Assembly (NCBI GenBank): GCA_002720745.1
Contig: PBJO01000003.1
Span: 6,492 to 61,110, forward strand
Length of the DNA: 54,619 nt
DNA from: Balneola sp.
GTDB lineage: Bacteria; Bacteroidota; Rhodothermia; Balneolales; Balneolaceae
Direction of reading: 5' to 3'
Shown: one piece after another, positions 1 through 8,356 of the stretch
Position numbering within the stretch: the stretch's first letter is position 1
How the letters are laid out: each line of letters begins with the position of its first letter
Position numbers and translations under genes: made by a program
Notes under the pieces: model-generated
Databases searched by the model: none
Told to the model about the DNA's origin: nothing
Seen by the model: only the letters and a program-made list of their open reading frames with translations

Positions 1-566
1 AGAACAGATATAAAGGCACTCACTTTAAGAGGAATATTAGTGGACTGAATATTACTCTCGACACCTGTTAGCCAACTAAGCAAGGGTATTTGAATAAAAC
101 CTAATACAGTACCCGCAATCATGAATCCTGCAACTATCCATCCAATGGTTCCCCAAACCCGGATTCGGGGGAATTCTGAATCTGGATCATCAATATTGGC
201 AAATGCAATAGCATTAACTAAGGCTAAGGATGGCATATACAGCATAAAATAGGCAAGCATTACCCATATAAAGGTGCTAGGCTCGGTAATTCCAGCAGCA
301 GTCCATAAAAGGACTGCTCCCACAAGATGAGAGATTCCATTTACCTTTTCAGCATTAAAATACCGATCGGCTAACAAGCCAACAAACACAGGAGCTAGTA
401 AACCTGCCCAGTTGTGAGTAGCATATGCGCTACCAATTATAGTATTTAAACTCTCTTCTCCTTCAAACACCTGCAAGAGATAGGCGCCCATAGTCACAAA
501 AAATGCTCCCCAAATAAAAAATTGAAGGAACATCATAAGACTCAAACGAAACCGTAATGACTGCAT
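1..566 (-). CDS. MFS transporter, nucleoside permease (NupG/XapB-like), 3' part cut by window edge
   Basis: The reverse strand is open from an ATG at 566 to the left edge, giving about 188 N-terminal residues of a polytopic inner-membrane protein. It starts MQSLRFRLSLMMFLQFFIWG and carries the cytoplasmic loop LLADRYFNAEKVNG after the second helix, followed by FPRIRVWGTIGWIVAG. These match the nucleoside:proton symporter branch of the major facilitator superfamily (NupG/XapB). The family takes up nucleosides by proton symport; the substrate here is inferred from family only. The stop codon lies outside the window. The 274 bp to the next gene, on the other strand, hold its promoter. Confidence 0.8.
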   Translation of the reverse strand, partial: MQSLRFRLSLMMFLQFFIWGAFFVTMGAYLLQVFEGEESLNTIIGSAYATHNWAGLLAPVFVGLLADRYFNAEKVNGISHLVGAVLLWTAAGITEPSTFIWVMLAYFMLYMPSLALVNAIAFANIDDPDSEFPRIRVWGTIGWIVAGFMIAGTVLGFIQIPLLSWLTGVESNIQSTNIPLKVSAFISV

Positions 567-840
567 AATTTAATTGAATTGATTAAATTTTCTCACATGC
601 AAATAAAGAAATCTACCCCATAATTGAAAGTATTATTATTAATAACGTTTAGGCCAATTGGGACAGATTTTATAAGGATGACTAAGAAGTTTAATTTCAC
701 TTAGCTATCAAAATAGCTAGACTATACAATGTCTAATCTCATGCATTGCTAATTTTATTTGTATCTTTAATTAAATAAAAAACATTTCAACCGCCGCCTT
801 TTCCCTCTGATTAATTTAACGCAAAAATAAACATTAATAG
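567..840. other. Divergent intergenic region with a small inverted repeat
   Basis: AT-rich spacer between the leftward permease and the rightward GroES-like gene, so it should hold two divergent promoters. At 702-719 there is a perfect 7-bp inverted repeat (TAGCTAT, loop CAAA, ATAGCTA) that could be an operator or a chance palindrome. No gene is seen in it. Confidence 0.4.
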
Positions 841-1212
841 ATGATCCAAGAATATCTTAATTCAATTGACAATTTTATTATAGTGGGTGACCGTGTACTC
901 ATTAAACCCCGCGAGATGGAAACACACACTCGAAGTGGATTAGTCTTACCTGCCTCGGTAAAAGAAAAAGAGGAAATCCAAAGTGGATATATCTTAAAAA
1001 CGGGACCTGGTTATCCTATTCCTAACACTGATGTGGAAGAAGTTTGGAAGGCAACAGACGATACAAAATATATTGGAATGCAAGCCACAGAGGGTGATTT
1101 GGCTATTTTTCTTAAAAGTCGTGCTCATGAAATTGAGTTTGAAAATGAAAAATATATCATAGTTCCACATTCATCAATCTTGTTGCTCATTCGTGACGAA
1201 CTAGAAATATGA
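841..1212 (+). CDS. GroES-like (cpn10) co-chaperone family protein, orphan
   Basis: A 123-residue protein of the chaperonin-10 fold. Recognisable parts are the first strand (NFIIVGDRVLIKPRE), the mobile-loop region (RSGLVLPASVKEKEEIQ), the following GYILKTGPG, and the C-terminal strand ending in SSILLLIRDE. It is longer than the usual 95-100 residues because of an insertion around residues 58-85, where canonical GroES has its roof loop. No groEL lies nearby, so this is probably not the housekeeping groES but one of the divergent GroES-like proteins found in Bacteroidota. Whether it caps GroEL is unknown. The stop overlaps the next start by 4 bp (ATGA), so it was probably co-transcribed with the decayed YitT gene. 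Confidence 0.75.
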   Translation: MIQEYLNSIDNFIIVGDRVLIKPREMETHTRSGLVLPASVKEKEEIQSGYILKTGPGYPIPNTDVEEVWKATDDTKYIGMQATEGDLAIFLKSRAHEIEFENEKYIIVPHSSILLLIRDELEI

Positions 1213-1842
1213 TAAGTAATAATATAATATCAGCTAATACAATCAAGGAAAAAAACAACGAGAATGCCTCTTTTAAAAGTGTTGGACATAGTTTATTTGT
1301 GTCGTTTAGGGTTGCATTGTTTATCCAGCAAGAATTCTTAATTGGAGGGACAGCTGGAGTTGCATTTTTAGGTTCTTATGCAAATTCATGGAGTTTTGGT
1401 CAACTTTTTTTGTCATTAATATCCCTTTTTATGCCTTGGCAGTTTGGCGTTTGGGTTAGTTTTTCAGCATAAAACATCCTTTATTGTTGGTCTAGTATCC
1501 ATACTTTCAGACTGGATTTTACAGTGAATCGCAATCGATTCCTCCATACCACTATTTTCTGCAGTGTTTTGTGGGTCCTTGATGGGAGCAGGCTTATTAA
1601 TGCTGTTTCGTCACAAGGTGTCCTTGGGTGGTTTAAATATTATGTCACTGTACCTGAGTAATTACCACAATGTGAATGCTGGACGCTTTCAGATGATTGT
1701 AGACATAATTATAATTATAATGGCTGTTTATATTATCGATATATGGGCTACAATATACTCTGTAATTGCCGCTATGTTCATGAATGCAGTATTTGCCATC
1801 AATTTTAATAAAGGTGGATACCTTGCTTCTTTAGACTCTTGA
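1209..1842 (+). pseudogene. YitT/DUF161-family membrane protein, broken by frameshifts and stops
   Basis: Two ORFs in different frames together make one YitT-like protein. The first (1209-1474) has the N-terminal block with FLIGGTAGVAFL and NSWSFGQLF. The second, open from before 1564 to 1842, has the block FCGSLMGAGLLMLFRHKVSLGG and the C-terminal domain. Between them the homology jumps frames: a -1 frame at about 1424 reads PFYALAVWRLG before a TAG, then another frame reads LVFQHKTSFIVGLVSILSDW before a stop. At least two indels are needed, so this is a pseudogene unless the assembly is wrong here. Intact YitT proteins are inner-membrane proteins with five or so helices and a C-terminal soluble domain; their role is poorly defined. 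Confidence 0.8.
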
Positions 1843-1921
1843 ATTTAAAGAGAGTACTTAAGCCTACCTTCATATCATATTCCTATATTATATCGACAAA
1901 AGTTCCTAATCACCAGCATAA

Positions 1922-2026
1922 GAGGACCTCGATACACCTGGATGGAAACTATCCTTATCCAATAACCTAAATTTTGTCTATGACAGATTGCTTACTGAAT
2001 CTCGACAAGTATTTTATCGATATAGT
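1922..2026 (+). pseudogene. Possible coding remnant, 35 codons without a start
   Basis: An open stretch bounded by TAA at 1919 and TAA at 2027 reads EDLDTPGWKLSLSNN then LNFVYDRLLTESRQVF. Its composition is protein-like, but it has no start codon in frame and I do not recognise a family. It lies directly after the decayed YitT gene, so a remnant of another dead gene is plausible; chance is not excluded. Confidence 0.2.
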
Positions 2027-2030
2027 TAAT

Positions 2031-2051
2031 CAGTCTAAAGTATTTAGACTG
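2031..2051. other. Perfect 9-bp inverted repeat
   Basis: CAGTCTAAA, loop GTA, TTTAGACTG. It lies 57 bp past the stop of the leftward gene at 2109. No T-run follows on either strand, so it is not a classical terminator, but it may still act as a 3' end hairpin or a protein site. Confidence 0.4.
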
Positions 2052-2108
2052 GACAAATAACAAGTTAGTTTGCTTCTTATATAAATCACTGACAACAGAC
2101 GTACCCAA

Positions 2109-2627
2109 TCAGTAATCTATTCTATATTGTAGATCAATACCTTCTCTGGCTTCTCCTGACTGAGTAATAATCAGATCCCAATATGGTTTTATCGTCGTTT
2201 GTAAAAGAAAAAATGTATTTGGGGATCGTCCAGCCAATTCGTTTACAATAAAAAATTGCGACCGGTCAGAAAATATCCAGCCCGTTTTTAGTGTTGGTCC
2301 ACGGCCATCAAACCCACTTTGATCTATTTCTATAATATCCATGCCTAAACCTTCTAATGCCAAATCTTCAACTTCACTTCGTAATAACTCCTCCCACAAA
2401 TATGAATCCTGACTTACATAGCTAAAATAATTGGCATACCAAATAGAGCTTGTATCGATCGGAGAAAAAAATTGGGGCTCTACCATCCTACTTTGAACAG
2501 GTAAGGGACCAATATATAATCCATCGCTGGTAATTCCCTGAAAAGCGCCATAATTAACACAACCAGTACAATAGCTAGCTACCAAAAAGAGTATAAAAAT
2601 TATTAAGTTACTACGTCCTTTATTCAT
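2109..2627 (-). CDS. Exported protein of unknown function, possible lipoprotein
   Basis: A 172-residue protein that I do not recognise. The N-terminus (MNKGRSNLIIFILFLVASYC) is a signal sequence followed by TGC at residues 21-23; either C20 or C23 could be a lipidated cysteine, but neither has a textbook lipobox. The mature part has aromatic-rich segments such as SIWYANYFSYVSQDSYLWEE and no repeats or transmembrane helices. It follows the Omp85 gene on the same strand after 55 bp, so the two may be co-expressed and the protein may act at the outer membrane; that is inference from position. Confidence 0.6.
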   Translation of the reverse strand: MNKGRSNLIIFILFLVASYCTGCVNYGAFQGITSDGLYIGPLPVQSRMVEPQFFSPIDTSSIWYANYFSYVSQDSYLWEELLRSEVEDLALEGLGMDIIEIDQSGFDGRGPTLKTGWIFSDRSQFFIVNELAGRSPNTFFLLQTTIKPYWDLIITQSGEAREGIDLQYRIDY

Positions 2628-2682
2628 GTTATAGGATGTGTTGTCAATATTGAATGTTTAAAAATATCAAAATAATTCCACC

Positions 2683-4875
2683 TTAAAATGCCTCTCCAAT
2701 GGATAAATACAAAACCCACCTTGCCCATGGTTTCTTATCTCTTACTCCAGGTATAGCTCCTAAATCTTGGATACTGGGGTTTAGCTTGTAGGCTATATCT
2801 ATTCGTATCGGACCAAATGGTGCTCGATATCTTATCCCTGCACCTAAAGCCCATTGTATATCTTTCATTGCAACACTTTCGGTATTCTTCCAAACTTGGC
2901 CTCCATCTAAAAATAGAACACCATAACCACCTTTCCAGTTTTTAAACTGCTCTCGCCATTCTAGGTTTAAGGTTAGTGACGCTTTACCGCCCGTTGGGAC
3001 AAAACTATAACGACTAACCGTATTGTCTGATGAGCTATCTACCCGCTCAACCCATTCTTTAGGGCCTAAATTATGCCTAGCCCAACCCCGTACCAGTGTA
3101 CTTCCACCATTATAAAACCGAACATCTGATGGTAGACTATCCCTATTTTGTTCGAATATCCATCCTCCACGAACTCGACCTGCAACAACGGATCCTCCCC
3201 TAACTGGAGTATATTTTCGCAGATCCAGTGAAAGACGTTGATAGCTAAAATCGCCTTCCCCAAATAGTCCAGAAAATTCTAACGTCGGCTGAATCAAAAA
3301 AGTATTATAGCCTATAATTCCTTTAGAATGATATCTGGAACTAATATTAAAAACCGAAAGATTATAGGTTAAAAGACTATCAGGTATACCTTGCCCAGCT
3401 TCAATATTTGACTCATCGTTCAGCGCAAAGCGATATGAAATGGACCCTGTTAATCGGTTATTCAAAACATAACTAAATGCTGTCTCAACTCCATTCGAGT
3501 TTATATTATAGGCTCTTTCGTCTCGGTATTGGCTAAACGGATGAATGCGAATACTGCTATTGGTATTAAAGACAAATGGAAAAAGATAGTCCGCCTCAAC
3601 ATACCGCTCGAAGTATGAAAGTTTTAAGTTAGTTGAAAACTGTTGTCCTCCGCCCCCTAAATTTCTATGTACCCAAGACCCTTGAGTCCGAAATAATTGA
3701 TATCCCTCTAGGATATTTACAGGTCGCTCTAGTCGGTCAAAATAGCCTAATCCAACTCTCCACTGATAAGAACGCATCTCCTCTTCAATAACTCTTACCT
3801 TCAAAGTTAAAGAGGCTGTGTCTGGCTGTTCACAAATTTGTATTTCAGCTTCATCAAATAAAGGGTGAGCAAATAACTGAGTAAGGGAGTTTCTCCTTGC
3901 AGATTCACTATAATATTGACCAATCTTGAGTGTGAGTTCTCTCTGAACAATATCCTTTGATACCGTTTGTTCACCCTCCACTATTATATCTTTGATGGTC
4001 GGTCTTTGACCAAGAATAATATCAAAAAATACTATTTTATTCTTGGACAAAACATTGATATTTTGGCCTTTATTGTTCCCAGTATGGGTTTTAAAAATTA
4101 TTTCTGCGTATATGTATCCATTTTCTAGTGCCACTCCGCCTAATCTGTTTTGCTCTCTGAATATGTCTAGTTCGATATAGTTGGTATTGCTTAGCTGTCT
4201 CGCCAAGCTTAATTGCTCGATGAAAGACAAATCCAGTCCTTTCCTTCGAAATTCTTGCTGAGCTTCTTGACTTAGATCTACTCCCATGACTCTAACCCAA
4301 TTCTGCTGCTCAACATCATCGAGCTCTTCCTCCGAGGCTACGATACGTACTTTAACCTCGGATATAACAGTTGGGGCGCCTAAGTTGATGTGAAACCAAA
4401 CATCCCAAAACACCTTGTTTTCAACAGGTACAACATGCGCATGTACTTCCGCATCCTCATACCCTTGAGTATTCAAAAAGCGCCTTAATTGCTGTATTTG
4501 TTGCTTTATAATAATTGAATCCCAAAGAGGTAAGGCACTATTACCAAAGTCTGGCAAAATATAACTCAAATTATAGAGGGTCCAAGCTTGTGCGACGGCC
4601 CATTTCTGTTTCCACAAAGCTGGGAGTTCAGCGTTTATTTGATTACGGAGTATGGGCTCTGTGAAACGCTTCTGACCCCCAAACCGAATCGCTCTCACCG
4701 GTATCTCATATGGAACATCAATTGGCCAATCTACAGTATTCTCTCTAAAAACAAACTCACTGGTAGCGTACTCTTCTTGCCCGAAAACATCTTCGAGTAG
4801 GCATAACTTTAGTATAACCATAAAAATCAGTGAATACTTCAGTAATAAACTTGTATCTATGAAATTGAATACCAT
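2683..4875 (-). CDS. Omp85-family outer-membrane protein (BamA/TamA-like)
   Basis: A 730-residue protein with a signal sequence ending near FGQ (residues 31-33), about three POTRA-like domains (roughly 60-165, 168-288 and 291-366, the last with the clear IKDIIVEGEQTVSKDIVQRELTLKIG pattern shortened here to its core) and a C-terminal 16-strand-type barrel from about 370. STLVRGWARHNLG carries the conserved RG(Y/F/W) of the Omp85 L6 loop. GAGIRYRAPFGPIRIDIAY and the terminal phenylalanine fit the barrel end and beta-signal. Family members insert proteins into, or move them across, the outer membrane. With three rather than five POTRA domains and no skp/ompH or lpx neighbours, this is more likely a TamA-like paralogue than the housekeeping BamA. 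Confidence 0.85.
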   Translation of the reverse strand: MVFNFIDTSLLLKYSLIFMVILKLCLLEDVFGQEEYATSEFVFRENTVDWPIDVPYEIPVRAIRFGGQKRFTEPILRNQINAELPALWKQKWAVAQAWTLYNLSYILPDFGNSALPLWDSIIIKQQIQQLRRFLNTQGYEDAEVHAHVVPVENKVFWDVWFHINLGAPTVISEVKVRIVASEEELDDVEQQNWVRVMGVDLSQEAQQEFRRKGLDLSFIEQLSLARQLSNTNYIELDIFREQNRLGGVALENGYIYAEIIFKTHTGNNKGQNINVLSKNKIVFFDIILGQRPTIKDIIVEGEQTVSKDIVQRELTLKIGQYYSESARRNSLTQLFAHPLFDEAEIQICEQPDTASLTLKVRVIEEEMRSYQWRVGLGYFDRLERPVNILEGYQLFRTQGSWVHRNLGGGGQQFSTNLKLSYFERYVEADYLFPFVFNTNSSIRIHPFSQYRDERAYNINSNGVETAFSYVLNNRLTGSISYRFALNDESNIEAGQGIPDSLLTYNLSVFNISSRYHSKGIIGYNTFLIQPTLEFSGLFGEGDFSYQRLSLDLRKYTPVRGGSVVAGRVRGGWIFEQNRDSLPSDVRFYNGGSTLVRGWARHNLGPKEWVERVDSSSDNTVSRYSFVPTGGKASLTLNLEWREQFKNWKGGYGVLFLDGGQVWKNTESVAMKDIQWALGAGIRYRAPFGPIRIDIAYKLNPSIQDLGAIPGVRDKKPWARWVLYLSIGEAF

Positions 4876-4957
4876 TTCAATATCTACTTAATCATTTTAT
4901 AATATAGTATCTTAATCAGAAGCAAAAATAGTTTTAGTCTTTATATACCATATCATT
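4876..4957. promoter_or_regulatory. Divergent promoter region
   Basis: 82 bp, very AT-rich, separating the leftward Omp85 gene from the rightward carboxypeptidase gene. It must contain both promoters. I cannot assign -33/-7 boxes with confidence. Confidence 0.35.
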
Positions 4958-6274
4958 ATGAATCATTTCAAAGGTTTAAATCAAATAGACGCAGCCAACC
5001 ATTTTTCACAACTTCTGCCATTACTACTTTTTGCAGTACTTTTCCTATACAATTGTTCGTCTACTGAGCCTTTCAGTGGATATTCATACGATCCGCCTGA
5101 TGTAACGGATACCCAAAACAAAGCAATTATTTATCAAAAAAAACGCATTATTGGCATTGGTGAGCCAAAAATATGGATTAGTAATGAATTTAATGGCGCT
5201 CGAGTCTCCAATGCCTGGTTAGCCACAGGGTCTGGTCAAGACACCGTAATTATCGAAATAGAACCTGAAAATGCACCCATCAATAATTCACCCTGGTATG
5301 CTTTTCAAATTTGGAGTGATCGGGAACAAAAAATTCTCATTCGTTTATCGTATGAAAACGGACTTCACCGGTACATACCCAAAATAGGTGAGTCTGCAGA
5401 CCTCACGAGCTGGAAACTATTACCAGATAGTATATTCAGTTCAATAGGTGGAGATCTACTATTGAGCATTCAGATTGGTATCCAAAAGCAATGGATTGCT
5501 GCTCATCCTGTGCAGGCGAATAGTCTAGAATCTTTAATAAACTATCCCGAGTATAGCGGCTTTGCCTCTAAAATTACAGTAGATACCGTTGGCTATTCAC
5601 ATAATAATAGAGCCATTCTGCAGTGGCAAAGCCTAGGTAATTTAGGGAGCGAAAAAGAGGGCTTGTTAATCCTTTTTTCACGGCAACATCCCCCAGAAGT
5701 TTCCGGTTATCGGAGTTTTCTATATTTCTTTAGCAGGTTGATGGATACCGATGAACTTGCACAAACCTTTAGATCCAACTTCCGCATTATTGCCTATCCA
5801 ATGTTGAATCCAGATGGAGTTGAACAAGGACATTGGCGACATAATTCGAGTGGAATTGATTTGAACAGAGATTGGGAATATTTTCGCCAACCTGAAACAA
5901 GATCCGTCCGAGATGCATTATCTCCCTTAGCAGATGGGCGTTATAGGGTAGTGTATGGCATAGATTTTCATTCCACAAACGAAAACGTTTTCTACCCTAT
6001 CAATGAAGCAGTAATCACCGGCATAGATAACTTCACGCAACGATGGTTTCCCTTTGTTTCCGAAGCAAATCCTGAACTAAATTTTCGAAGCGAAGAATTT
6101 GAACCCAATTCACCCATTGCAAAAAATTGGATTTATAAGACCTTCAAGACCGATGCCCTGACCTTCGAAGTCGAGGATGAGCTTAATGAAAAAGAAATAC
6201 AAAGCTTAGGGCGTTCGGCGGCAGAATCTCTAATGAAACTACTGCTAAATGAAGTAGAAACTACAAAGGAGTAG
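4958..6274 (+). CDS. M14-family zinc carboxypeptidase-like protein, exported
   Basis: A 438-residue protein with an N-terminal hydrophobic segment (residues 18-31) ending LYNCSS, so a possible lipoprotein with Cys33 although the lipobox is atypical. A beta-rich N-terminal domain (about 75-200) precedes the peptidase domain. Zinc ligands fit HPPE (H244, E247) and the histidine of DFHST (H338). HNSSGIDLNRDW supplies the substrate-binding N/R pair, and FEVEDE near the C-terminus is placed for the general-base glutamate. The arrangement resembles M14 peptidases of the cytosolic-carboxypeptidase-like subgroup with an N-terminal M14_N domain. It should trim peptides in the periplasm or outside. It starts the rightward run that continues into the copper genes. 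Confidence 0.8.
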   Translation: MNHFKGLNQIDAANHFSQLLPLLLFAVLFLYNCSSTEPFSGYSYDPPDVTDTQNKAIIYQKKRIIGIGEPKIWISNEFNGARVSNAWLATGSGQDTVIIEIEPENAPINNSPWYAFQIWSDREQKILIRLSYENGLHRYIPKIGESADLTSWKLLPDSIFSSIGGDLLLSIQIGIQKQWIAAHPVQANSLESLINYPEYSGFASKITVDTVGYSHNNRAILQWQSLGNLGSEKEGLLILFSRQHPPEVSGYRSFLYFFSRLMDTDELAQTFRSNFRIIAYPMLNPDGVEQGHWRHNSSGIDLNRDWEYFRQPETRSVRDALSPLADGRYRVVYGIDFHSTNENVFYPINEAVITGIDNFTQRWFPFVSEANPELNFRSEEFEPNSPIAKNWIYKTFKTDALTFEVEDELNEKEIQSLGRSAAESLMKLLLNEVETTKE

Positions 6275-6392
6275 CGCAAGCACCTGTGTGAAGTTCACAT
6301 TACAAAACAACGAACATTGGTACAAACATGAACCCAAGGAATACTATTTGCAATCACACTCACGACCACATTCTATAGATAGACCCAACAAT

Positions 6393-7010
6393 ATGAATAC
6401 GCCTATAAAGACCCTAAAAATATCATCAGCCATACTATTATTTCTTGTGCTATCACTAGTTATTACTCAAAGTACCTGCGTGAATGACTACAAAGTTATT
6501 GACAATATGAATGACACTTCATTCGAGTTGGTAAATCAAGACAGTATAAGGGTTCAATTTCCAGAAGATTTTCATGGACAATATGTAGTCTTAGGATTTA
6601 TATACACTAATTGCCCAGATATTTGTCCTTTAATCACCCAGAATCTGATTAAAATTCAAAAGGAGTTAGGCTATCCTGCTAATGTGCAGTTTTTAGGGGT
6701 AAGTTTTGATCCAAAAAGAGATACCCCTGATGTGCTACATCGCTATAAGGAAGTGTTTAAAGTAAATGAAAATATCAACTTTCTTACTGGTGAACCAATA
6801 ATAGTTCAAAATTTTATGGATAGTGTACGAGTTCGGACCCAAGTATCTATGCGTACAAACACCGAAAGCGGAAAGGAAATCTACTTCCTTAATCATTCTG
6901 ATAAAATTATGGTGATGAATCCAAAAGGTGAAATTATTATTGAATATGGAGGCAGTATGCCTTCTATTCCATCCCTTATTGTTCAAGATCTACAATCGCT
7001 AATCCAATAG
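6393..7010 (+). CDS. SCO1/SenC-family copper chaperone
   Basis: From the ATG at 6393 the protein has 205 residues and begins with a signal sequence or membrane anchor (ISSAILLFLVLSLVITQSTC). A GTG at 6288 would add 35 polar residues and hide this signal, so I prefer 6393. The thioredoxin-like domain has the copper-binding TNCPDICP motif (C74, C78) and the third ligand His168 in FLNHSD. FDPKRDTP is also typical. SCO proteins deliver copper to, or reduce, the CuA site of cytochrome c oxidase subunit II in the periplasm. It lies 11 bp before the PCuAC gene, its usual functional partner. No oxidase genes are in the window. Confidence 0.9.
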   Translation: MNTPIKTLKISSAILLFLVLSLVITQSTCVNDYKVIDNMNDTSFELVNQDSIRVQFPEDFHGQYVVLGFIYTNCPDICPLITQNLIKIQKELGYPANVQFLGVSFDPKRDTPDVLHRYKEVFKVNENINFLTGEPIIVQNFMDSVRVRTQVSMRTNTESGKEIYFLNHSDKIMVMNPKGEIIIEYGGSMPSIPSLIVQDLQSLIQ

Positions 7011-7021
7011 ACATTAGATTT

Positions 7022-7570
7022 ATGTATAACCAAACATTTCTCTTAAGCTCTGTTTCTGTTCGTACAGAAATACACCTCCTAATTATGTTACTTATATCCA
7101 TTATTTCGCCGCTAATGGTTGGATGTAACAACAAATTGGATCATTCCAAATTAGTCTTTGAGAAGCAAAATATCTTAGCCGACTCATCCATGGATAACAT
7201 GGAATGGAACATTAACGTAGATAACGCATGGGCTCGACCAACCAAGGCGGATATGATGAGTGCTGCTTATTTCAAATTGGAAAATTATGGATCTGTGCCT
7301 GATAGCCTTATTCGAGTTTCGTCAAATTCTTCTAAGGATGTCCAAATACATCTGAGTTATTTGAATGATGGCATTATGGTGATGGAAGAGCAGCCATTTG
7401 TTCCTATTCAACCGACTGAGCAAATCTTTTTCGAACCGGGCGGGTATCATATCATGATTATTCAACCAATTAACGATATGAACGTAGGAGACAGCATTAG
7501 CTTTTTACTGCATTTTAATTCCGGAAAGCTCATTGAAAAAACCATTCAGGTTGGAAACCCGGATTTATAA
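7022..7570 (+). CDS. PCu(A)C-family periplasmic copper chaperone
   Basis: 182 residues with a lipoprotein signal (LMVGC, Cys35) and a single PCuAC (DUF461) domain. The domain shows WARPTKADMMSAAYFKLEN near the start and the copper site H110-x10-M121-x21-H143-x-M145, which fits the family consensus HxnMx21HxM exactly. These proteins bind Cu(I) and work with SCO1 to load the CuA centre of cytochrome c oxidase. The coding sequence follows the SCO gene by 11 bp and ends in a shared hairpin terminator, so the two form a unit. Confidence 0.88.
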   Translation: MYNQTFLLSSVSVRTEIHLLIMLLISIISPLMVGCNNKLDHSKLVFEKQNILADSSMDNMEWNINVDNAWARPTKADMMSAAYFKLENYGSVPDSLIRVSSNSSKDVQIHLSYLNDGIMVMEEQPFVPIQPTEQIFFEPGGYHIMIIQPINDMNVGDSISFLLHFNSGKLIEKTIQVGNPDL

Positions 7571-7587
7571 GCTAAATTTAAGCCATA

Positions 7588-7620
7588 AAAAACCCCCAGA
7601 CCTGTCAGGATCGGGGGTTT
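7588..7620. terminator. Bidirectional intrinsic terminator
   Basis: AACCCCC at 7591-7597 pairs with GGGGGTT at 7613-7619, with an inner CCTG/CAGG pair around a single T. Read leftward it is followed by six T (TTTTTT), so it is strongest for the leftward DUF411 gene; it also sits 17 bp after the rightward PCuAC stop. It lies between convergent genes and probably serves both. Confidence 0.75.
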
Positions 7621-7701
7621 AAGTCGGTTTGAGTTATTCGGAGTATGAATCTACAATATGTCTTATTAACATCGTAGAACTCGAAAATGGTTCCCAAAAA
7701 T

Positions 7702-8226
7702 TTATTTGTACGAGCTAAATACGGAAGTGCTTCCGTCCGAACTAATTAAGAGAACATCATAGGGATCTGGATTAGGACCTTCCATCCCAGGTGACCCCTC
7801 AGGCATGCCAGGAACTGAGAGTCCAATAGCATCGGGGCGTTCCTCCAATAAGCGTTTAACATCGACAGAGGGAACATGTCCTTCTACAACATATCCATCG
7901 ATCATGGCTGTATGGCAAGAGGCTAATTCATTCGAAATGCCCTGTTCGGATTTAATCACTCCTAATTGTCTAGTCACCTTTTCAGTAACATAAAACCCTT
8001 CATTTTTCATTTGCTCGGCCCAACGTGTACAGCACATACAACCCTCGTTCTTATACATGGTAACTAAAATAGCACCTTCCGAAGTATGCGCTATTGAATT
8101 AGAAGATTCCATAATTGTTGAAGCTGCAGCTTGAGGCTTTTCGATATCGCTAGAGGGCCAAAATAGAACTGCCGCTAATGCCACCGTAATAAAAGACCCT
8201 ATAAATAAAATTTGTTGATTGTTCAT
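7702..8226 (-). CDS. DUF411 metal-binding protein (copper-associated, CopG-like)
   Basis: 174 residues. A signal or anchor helix (IGSFITVALAAVLFW) is followed by a linker and a DUF411 domain from about residue 52. GCMCCTRWAEQM (C63, C65, C66) is the family's cysteine cluster, and ELASCHTAMIDGYVVEGHVP, RPDAIGLSVPGMPEGSPGME and the final PYDVLLI block match DUF411 closely. Members are periplasmic and often sit in copper or mercury resistance gene sets. Here it faces the SCO1-PCuAC pair across a shared terminator, which supports a copper role. It has no promoter overlap with the DUF423 gene on its right, which is divergent. Confidence 0.88.
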   Translation of the reverse strand: MNNQQILFIGSFITVALAAVLFWPSSDIEKPQAAASTIMESSNSIAHTSEGAILVTMYKNEGCMCCTRWAEQMKNEGFYVTEKVTRQLGVIKSEQGISNELASCHTAMIDGYVVEGHVPSVDVKRLLEERPDAIGLSVPGMPEGSPGMEGPNPDPYDVLLISSDGSTSVFSSYK

Positions 8227-8356
8227 TGATGTTAGTTATGTGATATATAATTGAATTTTTCGACTGTTACATACAACACTAAATTATTGTGCTCAATTCA
8301 TAATATCTTCATTATTTATGTAAACATTATGACTATTAATTGAACAACTTTTTGTT

